Below are positions 6,503 to 13,722 of a stretch of DNA of 13,858 nt, one piece after another. The position numbers were made by a program, and so were the translations under genes. Source of the DNA: Actinomycetes bacterium (lineage in GTDB: Bacteria; Actinomycetota; Actinomycetes; Actinomycetales; Microbacteriaceae); NCBI GenBank assembly GCA_023451265.1, contig JAEYAG010000220.1, positions 1 through 13,858 of the forward strand, read 5' to 3'. Numbering within the stretch: the first letter of the stretch is position 1; the number at the start of each line of letters is the position of its first letter. Below the pieces are notes generated by a model that did not search any database, was not told where the DNA came from, and saw nothing but the letters and a program-made list of their open reading frames with translations.

Positions 6503-7633
6503 GTGACGCCCGTGACCGATACCACCGCCGCCGAGCCGCATCCGCGCGCCGCGCGCACGTCGGGGACGGTGCGCATCGTCGGGGCCGGCCTGCTCGGCTC
6601 CAGCATCGGCCACGCCCTGCGCGGACTCGGCGTCGACGTCGTGCTCGCCGACGCGTCTCCCGCGCAGCTGCGCCTCGCGATCGACTACGGCGCCGGCCGC
6701 GCCGCCACCGGCGACGACCGGCCGGGGCTCATCGTCGTCGCCACCCCGCCCGACGTCGTCGCCGACGTCGTGGAGCGCGAGCTGGCCTCGTACCCCGGCG
6801 CCGTCGTCACCGACGTCGCGAGCGTGAAGCTCGAGCCGCTACACGAGCTGCAGGCCCGCGGGGTCGACCTCACCCACTACATCGGTTCGCATCCGCTGGC
6901 CGGTCGGGAGCGCGGCGGGGCCATCTCGGCCCGCGCGGACATCTTCGTCGGCCGCCCGTGGGTGGTCTGCCGCGACGGGGACACCCCGGCATCCGACCTC
7001 GCCCTCGTCGAAGGACTCGCCCTCGACCTCGGCGCGACGCCCATCGAGATGACCCCCGAGGAGCACGACCGCGCCGTCGCGCTCGTCTCGCACGTGCCGC
7101 AGCTGGTCGCCTCGCTCCTGGCCGGCCGGTTCGTCGACGCGCCCGACGGGTCGCTGCGCCTGGCGGGTCAGGGGGTGCGCGACACGACGCGCATCGCCGC
7201 CTCCGCCCCGGAGCTGTGGGTGCAGATCCTCGGCGCGAACGCCGCGCCGGTCGTCGACGTGCTCGACGCGCTCGCGGACGACCTGCGCGCCGTCGCCGAC
7301 GCCCTCCGCGCGCCCGAGCGGCCCGGCGCCCGTCGCGCCGTCGCCGACACGATCCGCCGCGGCAACGACGGTGTGGAGCGGCTGCCCGGCAAGCACGGGC
7401 AGAACCGCCGCTTCGAGAGCCTCGTGGTCATGGTCGACGACACGCCCGGTCAGCTCGGCCGCCTGTTCGGCGAGCTGGGCGAGCTCGGCGTCAACGTCGA
7501 GGACCTGCGGCTCGAGCACTCCCCGGGTGCCCAGTTCGGCCTCGCCGAGATCAGCGTCACCCCGAGCGTGCTCCGTCACGCCGAAGAAGGCCTCGCCGAG
7601 CGCGGCTGGAAGATCGCGAGCATCCCCTCATGA
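6503..7633 (+). CDS. tyrA: prephenate dehydrogenase with C-terminal ACT domain
   Basis: Catalyses NAD(P)-dependent oxidative decarboxylation of prephenate to 4-hydroxyphenylpyruvate in tyrosine synthesis. The 376-residue protein has a Rossmann motif VGAGLLGSSIG (residues 26-36), then IGSHPLAGRERGG (128-140, conserved His130) and SHVPQL (196-201, His197). A helical dimerisation domain runs to about residue 280. From about residue 305, VVMVDDTPGQLGRLFGELG followed by GVNVEDLRLEH is an ACT domain, implying feedback control by an aromatic amino acid. The GTG at 6503 directly abuts the rluB stop; a second GTG at 6512 (VTDTTAAE) is an equally plausible start because no clear ribosome binding site separates them. 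The stop overlaps the cmk ATG by 4 nt. A dehydrogenase acting on arogenate instead cannot be excluded. Confidence 0.9.
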   Translation: MTPVTDTTAAEPHPRAARTSGTVRIVGAGLLGSSIGHALRGLGVDVVLADASPAQLRLAIDYGAGRAATGDDRPGLIVVATPPDVVADVVERELASYPGAVVTDVASVKLEPLHELQARGVDLTHYIGSHPLAGRERGGAISARADIFVGRPWVVCRDGDTPASDLALVEGLALDLGATPIEMTPEEHDRAVALVSHVPQLVASLLAGRFVDAPDGSLRLAGQGVRDTTRIAASAPELWVQILGANAAPVVDVLDALADDLRAVADALRAPERPGARRAVADTIRRGNDGVERLPGKHGQNRRFESLVVMVDDTPGQLGRLFGELGELGVNVEDLRLEHSPGAQFGLAEISVTPSVLRHAEEGLAERGWKIASIPS

Positions 7634-8319
7634 CCCGTTCATCCGACACCGCCGCTCCCGTCACCATCGCGATCGACGGCCCCGCCGGCTCGGGCAAGTC
7701 GAGCGTCTCGAAGCAGGTCGCGCGCGAGCTCGGCTACGGCTATCTGGACACCGGCGCCGCTTACCGCGCCCTTGCGTGGCACGCGCTGGCGCAGGATGCC
7801 GACACCGCCGACCCCGACGCCGTCCTCGCCGCTGCGGCGGAGTTCCCCTACGCCATCTCGCTCGACCCCGACGCCTACTGGGTGCGGGTGGGCGAGACGG
7901 ACGTGACCGACGCCATCCGTGAGCCGCGCGTCTCCGACGCGGTCAGCGGCGTCGCGCGCGTGCCCGCCGTACGCGCGCGGGTGAACGAGCTGTTCCGGGC
8001 GCTCGTGGCCGAGTCGGGACGCGCCGGTGTCGTCGTGGAGGGCCGCGACATCACGACCGTCGTCGCCCCCGACGCGCCGGTGCGGATCCTCCTCACCGCC
8101 GCTCCCGAGGTGCGCGCGGCCCGCCGCAGCGCCGAGCTCACGTCGCACGACGCCGCCGCGGTCGCCGAGGCGCTGCACCGGCGGGATGCCGCGGACAGCA
8201 CCGTCGTCGACTTCCTCACCGCCGCGGACGGCGTGACGGTGGTCGACTCGACCCATCTCGATTTCGCACAGACCGTGGCCGCCGTCCTCGACGTCGTCGC
8301 CGCGGGGAACACCCACTGA
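7630..8319 (+). CDS. cmk: cytidylate kinase
   Basis: Phosphorylates CMP and dCMP to the diphosphates using ATP in pyrimidine nucleotide metabolism. The 229-residue product has the P-loop IDGPAGSGKSSVSK (residues 15-28), YLDTGAAYRALAW (38-50, nucleoside monophosphate binding) and VVEGRDITTVVAPDA (135-149, catalytic/CMP-contacting Arg139 and Asp140). The lid-region RRDAADSTV begins at 184. The family more often reads GRDIGTVV and RDxxDSxR, so Thr142 and the Thr after DS are small departures. The start ATG overlaps the tyrA stop as ATGA; der begins 11 nt after the stop. Confidence 0.95.
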   Translation: MTRSSDTAAPVTIAIDGPAGSGKSSVSKQVARELGYGYLDTGAAYRALAWHALAQDADTADPDAVLAAAAEFPYAISLDPDAYWVRVGETDVTDAIREPRVSDAVSGVARVPAVRARVNELFRALVAESGRAGVVVEGRDITTVVAPDAPVRILLTAAPEVRAARRSAELTSHDAAAVAEALHRRDAADSTVVDFLTAADGVTVVDSTHLDFAQTVAAVLDVVAAGNTH

Positions 8320-8330
8320 CGGGAGCGCAG

Positions 8331-9866
8331 ATGAGCGCCAACATGCACGACGACGCCGAGTACGAAGGCGGTCCCGACCAGCTCGAGGAGAAGCTCGCGA
8401 ACCTCGACGAGGAGCTGGCAGACCAGCGCGCCGCGGCGCTGCGCGCGTCGCTGTCGGACTACGAGCTCGACGAGGACGACGACGAGCTGCTCGCCGGGTT
8501 CACCGCCGGCGGCGAGGTCGTGCAGACCCTGCCGGCGCTGCCGGTCGTCGCGATCGTGGGGCGGCCGAACGTCGGCAAGTCCCAGCTCGTCAACCGCATC
8601 CTGGGCCGCCGCGAAGCGGTCGTGGAGGACACCCCCGGCGTCACGCGCGACCGCGTGACGTACAAGGCGGAGTGGATGGACCGCCGGTTCTCCCTCGTCG
8701 ACACCGGCGGCTGGGAACCCGACGCGCGCGGCATCGACCGCTCCGTCGCGGCGCAGGCCGAGGTGGCCATCGAACTGTGCGACGTCGTGCTGTTCGTCGT
8801 CGACGCGATGGTGGGCGCGACGGCGACCGACGAGGCCGTCGTGAAGCTCCTGCGCAAGACCGACAAGCCGGTCTTCCTCGTCGCCAACAAGATCGACGAC
8901 GCCCGTCAGGAGCCGGAGGCCGCGGCGCTGTGGAACCTCGGACTCGGTGAGCCGCACCCCGTCTCGGCCATCCACGGCCGCGGGGTCGCGGACCTGCTCG
9001 ACGAGATCATGAAGGTGCTGCCCGAGGTCTCCGCGGTGGCCAAGGCCGAGCTCGGCGGTCCGCGCCGCGTCGCGATCCTCGGTCGCCCGAACGTCGGCAA
9101 GTCGTCGCTGCTGAACAAGGCTGCCGGCGAGGAGCGGGTCGTCGTCAACGAGCTCGCCGGGACGACCCGCGATCCGGTCGACGAGATCGTGGAGCTCGGC
9201 GGCAAGCTGTGGCGGTTCGTCGACACCGCCGGCATCCGTCGCCGCGTGCATCTGCAGCAGGGCGCCGACTTCTATGCGTCGCTGCGGACGTCGGCGGCGC
9301 TCGAGAAGGCCGAGGTCGCGGTCGTCGTGCTCGACGTGTCGGAGTCGATCAGCGTGCAGGACCTCAACATCATCGACCTCGTTCTCGAGTCGGGCCGCGC
9401 GCTCGTGCTGGCGTTCAACAAATGGGACCGCCTGAACGACGACGACATGGAGAACGCCGACCGGCGCCGCTACCTCGAGCGCGAGATCGAGCAGGACCTC
9501 GCGCACGTGACGTGGGCGCCGCGCGTCAACATCTCCGCGCGCACCGGGCGTCACCTCGACAAGCTCGTGCCGGCGCTCGAGACGGCGCTGGAGTCGTGGG
9601 ATCAGCGGATCTCCACCGGCAAGTTCAACGCGTTCCTCGCGGAACTCGTCGCCGAGCACCCGCACCCGTTGCGCGGCGGCAAGCAGCCCCGCATCCTCTT
9701 CGGCACGCAGGCCTCGACCCGCCCGCCGACGTTCGTGCTGTTCACGACCGGGTTCCTCGACCCCGGCTACCGCCGGTTCATCCAGCGGCGCCTGCGCGAG
9801 ATCTTCGGCTTCGAGGGCACCCCGATCGTCACCAACATGCGCGTGCGCGAGCGTCGCCAGCGCTGA
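8331..9866 (+). CDS. der: ribosome-associated GTPase Der (EngA)
   Basis: Tandem-GTPase factor required for 50S ribosomal subunit maturation. The 511-residue protein has two G domains. The first has GRPNVGKS (77-84), DTGG (124-127) and NKID (186-189). The second has GRPNVGKS (251-258), DTAG (298-301) and NKWD (363-366). A C-terminal KH-like domain follows (about 425-511: KFNAFLAELVAEHPHP, PGYRRFIQRRLREIFGF). It is longer than the roughly 440-490 residues usual elsewhere because of a highly acidic N-terminal extension (about residues 1-68, with LDEDDDELL). ATG 8331 follows GGGAG at about 7 nt, so the extension appears genuinely translated. It is the last gene of the rightward run; an inverted repeat follows 17 nt after its stop. 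Confidence 0.96.
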   Translation: MSANMHDDAEYEGGPDQLEEKLANLDEELADQRAAALRASLSDYELDEDDDELLAGFTAGGEVVQTLPALPVVAIVGRPNVGKSQLVNRILGRREAVVEDTPGVTRDRVTYKAEWMDRRFSLVDTGGWEPDARGIDRSVAAQAEVAIELCDVVLFVVDAMVGATATDEAVVKLLRKTDKPVFLVANKIDDARQEPEAAALWNLGLGEPHPVSAIHGRGVADLLDEIMKVLPEVSAVAKAELGGPRRVAILGRPNVGKSSLLNKAAGEERVVVNELAGTTRDPVDEIVELGGKLWRFVDTAGIRRRVHLQQGADFYASLRTSAALEKAEVAVVVLDVSESISVQDLNIIDLVLESGRALVLAFNKWDRLNDDDMENADRRRYLEREIEQDLAHVTWAPRVNISARTGRHLDKLVPALETALESWDQRISTGKFNAFLAELVAEHPHPLRGGKQPRILFGTQASTRPPTFVLFTTGFLDPGYRRFIQRRLREIFGFEGTPIVTNMRVRERRQR

Positions 9867-9882
9867 CCCCGCCCGGTTGCGT

Positions 9883-9967
9883 CGTTTCGTCTCGCTGCGC
9901 TCGCTCAACGACCCGTTTCGCCTCCCCGGTCGTTGAGCGAGGGAGCGCCAGCGACCGAGACGAAACG
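9883..9967. repeat. REP-like imperfect palindrome, possible bidirectional terminator
   Basis: Left arm 9883-9913 (begins CGTTTCGTCTCG) and right arm 9928-9967 (ends CGAGACGAAACG) are near-perfect inverted copies around a 14-nt spacer. The right arm carries about 9 extra bases in small bulges. The copies share the core GTTGAGCGAG and its complement. It lies between the convergent der and nrdG genes, where it could fold in RNA from either direction and end both transcripts, but there is no T-tract. The sequence type resembles palindromes I associate with Microbacteriaceae intergenic regions, suggesting a dispersed REP/MITE-like family; copy number cannot be judged here. Confidence 0.75.
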
Positions 9968-9983
9968 CCGCGACCCGCCCCGC

Positions 9984-10718
9984 TCAGCGCACGACGAGAC
10001 TCGCGAACCGCTCGACGGGGAGGTCGTCGAGCCGGAGCGGTGCCGCCTCGGCGGCGTCGATGCGGGGGAGCGGATGCCGGGTGCCGGTCTCGCGGAACCG
10101 CTGCACCGCCCAGCAGTCCACGCCGGCATCGGCGAGACGGCAGCCGAGCTCGCGCAGCCCGTCGTCGTCGATCGCGGCGGGGTGCACGGTCGTGCGCACC
10201 TCGACGTCGAGCGGCCGGTCGCTGCCGTCGCGCAGCAGCCGGTTCGCCAGGACGATCTCCAGCGACCGCCAGGCGGCGTCGCCGCTGGGGGCGCGCCCCG
10301 TGACCTGCGCGTAGTCCGACGGCGCCGCCTTGATGTCCAGCCCGACCCAGTCCACGTACGGCAGCGCCTGCGCGAGGAGCCCCGGGTAGGCACCGCCGGT
10401 GTGCAGGCCCACGAGGAACCCGAGCGAGCGCACCATCCGCATCGCCGGGATCAGGGCCCGCTGCATCGTCGGCTCCCCGCCGGAGAAGACGACCGCGTCG
10501 AGCAGGCCGATGCGGTCGCAGAGGAGGTCCGTGACATCGCTCCAGGTGACCTCGCCCTCCGCCCTCGGGTCGATGAGGGCGGGGTTGTGGCAGTAGAAGC
10601 AGTTCCACGGGCACCCCTGCAGGAAGACCGTCGCGGTCATCATGTCGGGCCAGTCGACCGTCGAGAACGGCGCGATGCCGGCGATGTTCAGCTCACAGGC
10701 TGCAGCGGTGCGGACCAT
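9984..10718 (-). CDS. nrdG: anaerobic ribonucleotide reductase activase, radical SAM protein NrdG
   Basis: Uses a [4Fe-4S] cluster and S-adenosylmethionine to install the glycyl radical on NrdD. The 244-residue protein carries the radical-SAM motif CPWNCFYC (Cys36, Cys40, Cys43) and the SAM-binding VVFSGGEPT (76-84). LHTGGAYP and VDWVGLDIKA further on match the activase family. The start ATG at 10718 is preceded by a strong AGGAGGAG ribosome binding site. The frame is open much further upstream, but that part merely reads out of frame through nrdD and shows no family similarity. The gene overlaps the 3' end of nrdD by 31 nt, so the two are co-transcribed and probably translationally coupled. 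It is longer than the roughly 155-residue E. coli NrdG and resembles the larger activases (anaerobic RNR activating protein type) found with NrdD forms lacking an ATP-cone. Confidence 0.93.
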   Translation of the reverse strand: MVRTAAACELNIAGIAPFSTVDWPDMMTATVFLQGCPWNCFYCHNPALIDPRAEGEVTWSDVTDLLCDRIGLLDAVVFSGGEPTMQRALIPAMRMVRSLGFLVGLHTGGAYPGLLAQALPYVDWVGLDIKAAPSDYAQVTGRAPSGDAAWRSLEIVLANRLLRDGSDRPLDVEVRTTVHPAAIDDDGLRELGCRLADAGVDCWAVQRFRETGTRHPLPRIDAAEAAPLRLDDLPVERFASLVVR

Positions 10719-12547
10719 GACTCCTCCTGCGCGGTGGGGGCGACGAAGTATCTCCGCTCCTGAGCTTCGCCCTTCTTGCCGATGTTGAAGCCGGCTATGG
10801 GCCGGAAGTAACCCATCACCCGCGTCCACACCTCGCACGCGGCGGCGCACGTGGGGCAGGTCTCGTGATGGCCGGAGACGTAGCCGTGTTGCGGGCAGAT
10901 CGAGAACGTCGGCGTGATCGTCAGGTAGGGCAGCCGGAAGCGTTCCAGAGATCGGCGCACGAGTTCGCGGCAGGCGGATGCCGACTCCATCGCCTCGCCG
11001 AGATACAGGTGCTGCACGGTGCCTCCGGTGTATTTCTGCTGCAGCGGCTCCTGCATCGCCATGGCCAGGAACGGGTCGCTCGTGTAGCCCACGGGCAACT
11101 GGGAGGAGTTGGTGTAATACGGGTTCGCCGTTGTTCCAGCGTGGCGGATGCCGCCGGGGGCGGTCATGCCCGAGGCGAACCGGGCGATGTCCTCTTTCGC
11201 GAAGCGGTAGGTGGCGCCTTCGGCGGGGCTCGCCTCCAGGTTGTACATGTGGCCGGTCTGCTGCTGGAACTGCGTGATCCGGGTGCGCACGTGATCGAGC
11301 AGGCGCATCGCGAGGGTGGCCCCGGCATCCGTCGTGATGTCGTCGGCGTCGCGGGTGAGATTGCGGACGTACTCGTTGAGACCGTTGACGCCGATCGTCG
11401 AGAAGTGGTTGTCGAGGGTGCCGAGGTAGCGCAGCGTGTAGGGGAAGAGGCCGCCGGCGAGGTGGCGCGAGATGACGGCGCGCTTGGCTTCGAGGCTGTC
11501 GCGCGAGATCTCGAGCAGCTCGTCCAGGCGGGCGAGGGCGGCGCTTTCGTCCCCGGAGTGCAGGAAGCCGAGGCGCGCGCAGTTGATCGTGACGACGCCG
11601 ATGGAGCCGGTCTGCTCCGCCGAGCCGAACAGGCCGTTGCCGCGTTTGAGGAGCTCGGTGAGGTCGAGCTGCAGGCGGCAGCACATCGACCGGATCATGT
11701 GCGGGTCGAGGTCGGAGTTGAGGAAGTTCTGGAAGTACGGCAGGCCGTACTTGGCGGTCATCGCGAACAGGGCGTCGACGTTCTCGCCGTCCCAGTCGAA
11801 GTCCTTCGTGATGTTGTAGGTCGGGATGGGAAAGGTGAAGGCGCGGCCGTCGGCGTCGCCGGCCGTCAGGACGTCGATGAAGGCGCGGTTGATCATCGCC
11901 ATCTCCGGCGCGAGGTCGCCGTAGGTGAACGGCTGCACCTCGTAGCCGACGAGGGGATGCTGGTCGCGCAGGTCGTCGGGGCAGACCCAGTCGAACGTGA
12001 GGTTGGTGAAGGGCGTCTGCGTCCCCCAGCGGGAGGGGACGTTGAGGTTGTAGACGAACTCCTGCATCGCCTGGTGGACCTGGGCGTCGGTGAGGCCGTC
12101 GAGGCGGACGTAGGGGGCGAGGTAGGTGTCGAAGGAACTGAAGGCCTGCGCGCCGGCCCACTCGTTCTGGAGGGTGCCGAGGAAGTTGACCAGCTGGCCG
12201 AGGGCGCTGGAGAGGTGTTTCGGGGGAGTGCTGGAGATCTTGCCGGTGACGCCGTTGAACCCCTGCTCGAGCACCATCCGCAGCGACCAGCCGGCGCAGT
12301 AGCCGGCGAAGACGTCGAGGTCGTGGATGTGGAGGTCGCCGTCGCGGTGCGCCGTTCCCGCCTCGGCGGCGTACACCTCGTCGAGCCAGTAGTTCGCGAT
12401 GAGCTTGCCGGCGGAGTTGAGGATCATGCCGCCGAGCGAGTACCCCTGGTTCGCATTCGCGTTGATGCGCCAGTCGGCGCGCGCGAGGTACTCGTCGATC
12501 GTGCTCTTGACGGCGACGGCGCGCGCGGGGGAGTCGGGGGTGGTCAT
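10688..12547 (-). CDS. nrdD: anaerobic (class III) ribonucleoside-triphosphate reductase NrdD
   Basis: Oxygen-sensitive glycyl-radical enzyme reducing ribonucleotides to deoxyribonucleotides when oxygen is scarce. The 619-residue product has the glycyl-radical site RVMGYFRP (Gly579) and, just before it, a zinc-binding cluster CPQH (551-554) plus CPTC (564-567). DGDLHIHDLD (69-78), CCRL (289-292, candidate thiyl-radical cysteines with Cys323), NGLFGSAEQTGSIGVVTIN and HLYLGEAM are family blocks. There is no N-terminal ATP-cone: the protein begins directly with the core (STIDEYLARADWRINANANQGYS), explaining the shorter length than the roughly 710-residue E. coli enzyme. ATG 12547 follows AGAGAGG at good spacing; the upstream in-frame ATG at 12604 lies beside the regulatory boxes and is unlikely. 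nrdG follows with 31-nt overlap. Expression is probably controlled by NrdR. Confidence 0.95.
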   Translation of the reverse strand: MTTPDSPARAVAVKSTIDEYLARADWRINANANQGYSLGGMILNSAGKLIANYWLDEVYAAEAGTAHRDGDLHIHDLDVFAGYCAGWSLRMVLEQGFNGVTGKISSTPPKHLSSALGQLVNFLGTLQNEWAGAQAFSSFDTYLAPYVRLDGLTDAQVHQAMQEFVYNLNVPSRWGTQTPFTNLTFDWVCPDDLRDQHPLVGYEVQPFTYGDLAPEMAMINRAFIDVLTAGDADGRAFTFPIPTYNITKDFDWDGENVDALFAMTAKYGLPYFQNFLNSDLDPHMIRSMCCRLQLDLTELLKRGNGLFGSAEQTGSIGVVTINCARLGFLHSGDESAALARLDELLEISRDSLEAKRAVISRHLAGGLFPYTLRYLGTLDNHFSTIGVNGLNEYVRNLTRDADDITTDAGATLAMRLLDHVRTRITQFQQQTGHMYNLEASPAEGATYRFAKEDIARFASGMTAPGGIRHAGTTANPYYTNSSQLPVGYTSDPFLAMAMQEPLQQKYTGGTVQHLYLGEAMESASACRELVRRSLERFRLPYLTITPTFSICPQHGYVSGHHETCPTCAAACEVWTRVMGYFRPIAGFNIGKKGEAQERRYFVAPTAQEESWSAPLQPVS

Positions 12548-12585
12548 AGCGGGGATCCTCTCTTCAGGCTGTCGGGGCGGTGCGA

Positions 12586-12632
12586 CCACAATATGTAGTG
12601 GCAATGCACGCTGTCGCGTCTATATGTGGCGT
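12586..12632 (-). promoter_or_regulatory. tandem NrdR boxes upstream of nrdD
   Basis: Two AT-rich sites stand out in GC-rich DNA 39-85 nt upstream of the nrdD start. Box 1 (12586-12601, + strand CCACAATATGTAGTGG) fits the NrdR consensus acaCwAtATaTwGtgt at nearly every position. Box 2 (12617-12632, CGTCTATATGTGGCGT) keeps the core CtATAT.T.G and is weaker. They are offset by exactly 31 bp, three helical turns, the spacing characteristic of NrdR operators. On the minus strand a -10-like CATATT lies inside box 1 with GCGACA as a possible -35, so bound NrdR (an ATP/dATP-sensing ATP-cone repressor) would block the promoter. The nrdR gene is not in the window. Confidence 0.8.
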
Positions 12633-12780
12633 GTCGCGATTGTGTCCTGACCACATGGACCGTGAATAATCTGGGAGGCTCCGGTGCGGGGTGTGCGGGT
12701 CACGAGGGGCGCGGGGCAGGCCCGTCTCTGCGCGTCGATGACGGCGATGGTCGCCGGGAGGTACCGGGCGCGGCGCGGTG

Positions 12781-12796
12781 TGACAGGCTGAACGGG
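12781..12796 (+). promoter_or_regulatory. possible leaderless promoter of the Nudix-NYN gene
   Basis: TGA-CAGGCT at 12781-12789 reads as an extended -10 (TGn followed by a hexamer with A2 and T6 conserved). Counting from it, transcription would begin at 12796, exactly the G of the GTG start codon. No ribosome binding site is visible upstream of that codon, which fits a leaderless mRNA, common in Actinobacteria. No convincing -35 is seen. The rest of 12548-12780 holds the NrdR boxes and nothing else recognisable apart from a small dyad at 12641-12655. Confidence 0.35.
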
Positions 12797-13722
12797 TGAC
12801 GATCGTGCCGCCCGCCCCCGGTGAGCCGCGCCGCCCGTCTGGGCCGCGCGACCCCGGTGATGCGTGGGTCGTGACCGAGGACGGCGCGAAGTACTGGGGC
12901 CGATTCGGCGCGGCAGGGCTGCTCGCGGTCGACCCTCGCCGTGGGGTGCTGCTGCAGCATCGCGTCTCGTGGAGCCACTTCGGCGACACGTGGGGGCTGC
13001 CCGGCGGAGCGCGGCACGAGGGAGAGTCGGCGTGCGACGCCGCGCTGCGGGAGTCGGCCGAAGAGGCCGGGGTCCCGGCATCCGCCGTGCGTCCGCGCCT
13101 TCTCAGCGTGTACGACATCGGGGTGTGGAGCTACTCGACGCTGGTCGCCGACGTCGTGGCGCCGTTCGAGCCGGTGATCAGCGACCCGGAGAGCCGTGAG
13201 CTCGCGTGGGTGCCGGTCGACGAGGTGGACGAGTATCCGCTGCATCCCGGGTTCGCGGCGGCGTGGCCGCAGCTGCGGGCGCTGCTTGCGGTGCACCCGG
13301 CCGTCGTGGTCGACGCGGCGAACGTCGTGGGATCGGTGCCCGACGGATGGTGGAAGGACCGCGCCGGCGCGACGGCGCGGCTGCTCCAGGGTCTTCGTGC
13401 GCGAGCGCGCGAGGGGACGGATGCCGCGGAGCTCGCGCTGCCGGCGGACACGTGGTTCCCGACGTTCACGGTGGTCGTCGAGGGTCAGGCGCGCGAGGTG
13501 GGCGCGGACCCGGGTTCGGGTGCGGACGCCGGCGCAGGCGCGGGGGTCGAGGTCGTGCGGGCGCCGGGGTCGGGGGACGACGCGATCGTCGCGGAGACAG
13601 CGCGCCTGGTCGATGCCGGGCGCACCGTGACCGTCGTGACGAGCGACCGCGAGCTGGCGGCGCGGGTCACCGCCCTGGGCGCGACGGTGCGCGGCGCAGG
13701 CTGGCTGCGCGACCTGCGCTGA
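12796..13722 (+). CDS. Nudix hydrolase fused to a NYN/PIN-like nuclease domain
   Basis: A 308-residue two-domain protein. The N-terminal domain (about 30-165) holds the Nudix box GARHEGE...RESAEEAGV (residues 71-93), matching GX5EX7REUXEEXGU except Ser87 at the hydrophobic position; it would bind a divalent metal and hydrolyse a nucleoside-diphosphate-linked compound. The C-terminal domain (about 168-308) begins with AVVVDAANVVGS (Asp173, Asn176), continues to APGSGDDAIV (Asp261, Asp262) and VTSDRELAARV (Asp284), and ends TVRGAGWLRDLR. This pattern of spaced acidic residues is that of NYN (YacP-like) PIN-fold ribonucleases. A Gly/Ala-rich insertion (about 237-250) interrupts it. GTG 12796 has no ribosome binding site but sits at the predicted transcription start. 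The gene is divergent from nrdD. The pairing suggests a role in RNA or nucleotide turnover; the actual substrate is unknown. Confidence 0.85.
   Translation: MTIVPPAPGEPRRPSGPRDPGDAWVVTEDGAKYWGRFGAAGLLAVDPRRGVLLQHRVSWSHFGDTWGLPGGARHEGESACDAALRESAEEAGVPASAVRPRLLSVYDIGVWSYSTLVADVVAPFEPVISDPESRELAWVPVDEVDEYPLHPGFAAAWPQLRALLAVHPAVVVDAANVVGSVPDGWWKDRAGATARLLQGLRARAREGTDAAELALPADTWFPTFTVVVEGQAREVGADPGSGADAGAGAGVEVVRAPGSGDDAIVAETARLVDAGRTVTVVTSDRELAARVTALGATVRGAGWLRDLR

Noticed and set aside
7875..9908. 677-codon minus-strand open frame across cmk and der
   Set aside because: It is antisense to two genes with complete catalytic motifs and shows no motifs of its own.
10719..12161. Long upstream extension of the nrdG frame
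   Set aside because: It reads nrdD in the wrong frame (Arg/Pro/His-rich, no motifs); a strong AGGAGGAG site precedes the ATG at 10718, which begins the recognisable NrdG sequence.
12548..12604. Earlier nrdD start at 12604
   Set aside because: That start sits next to NrdR box 1 and the putative -10, so it would probably not be transcribed; ATG 12547 has a good AGAGAGG site and leads into the conserved core.
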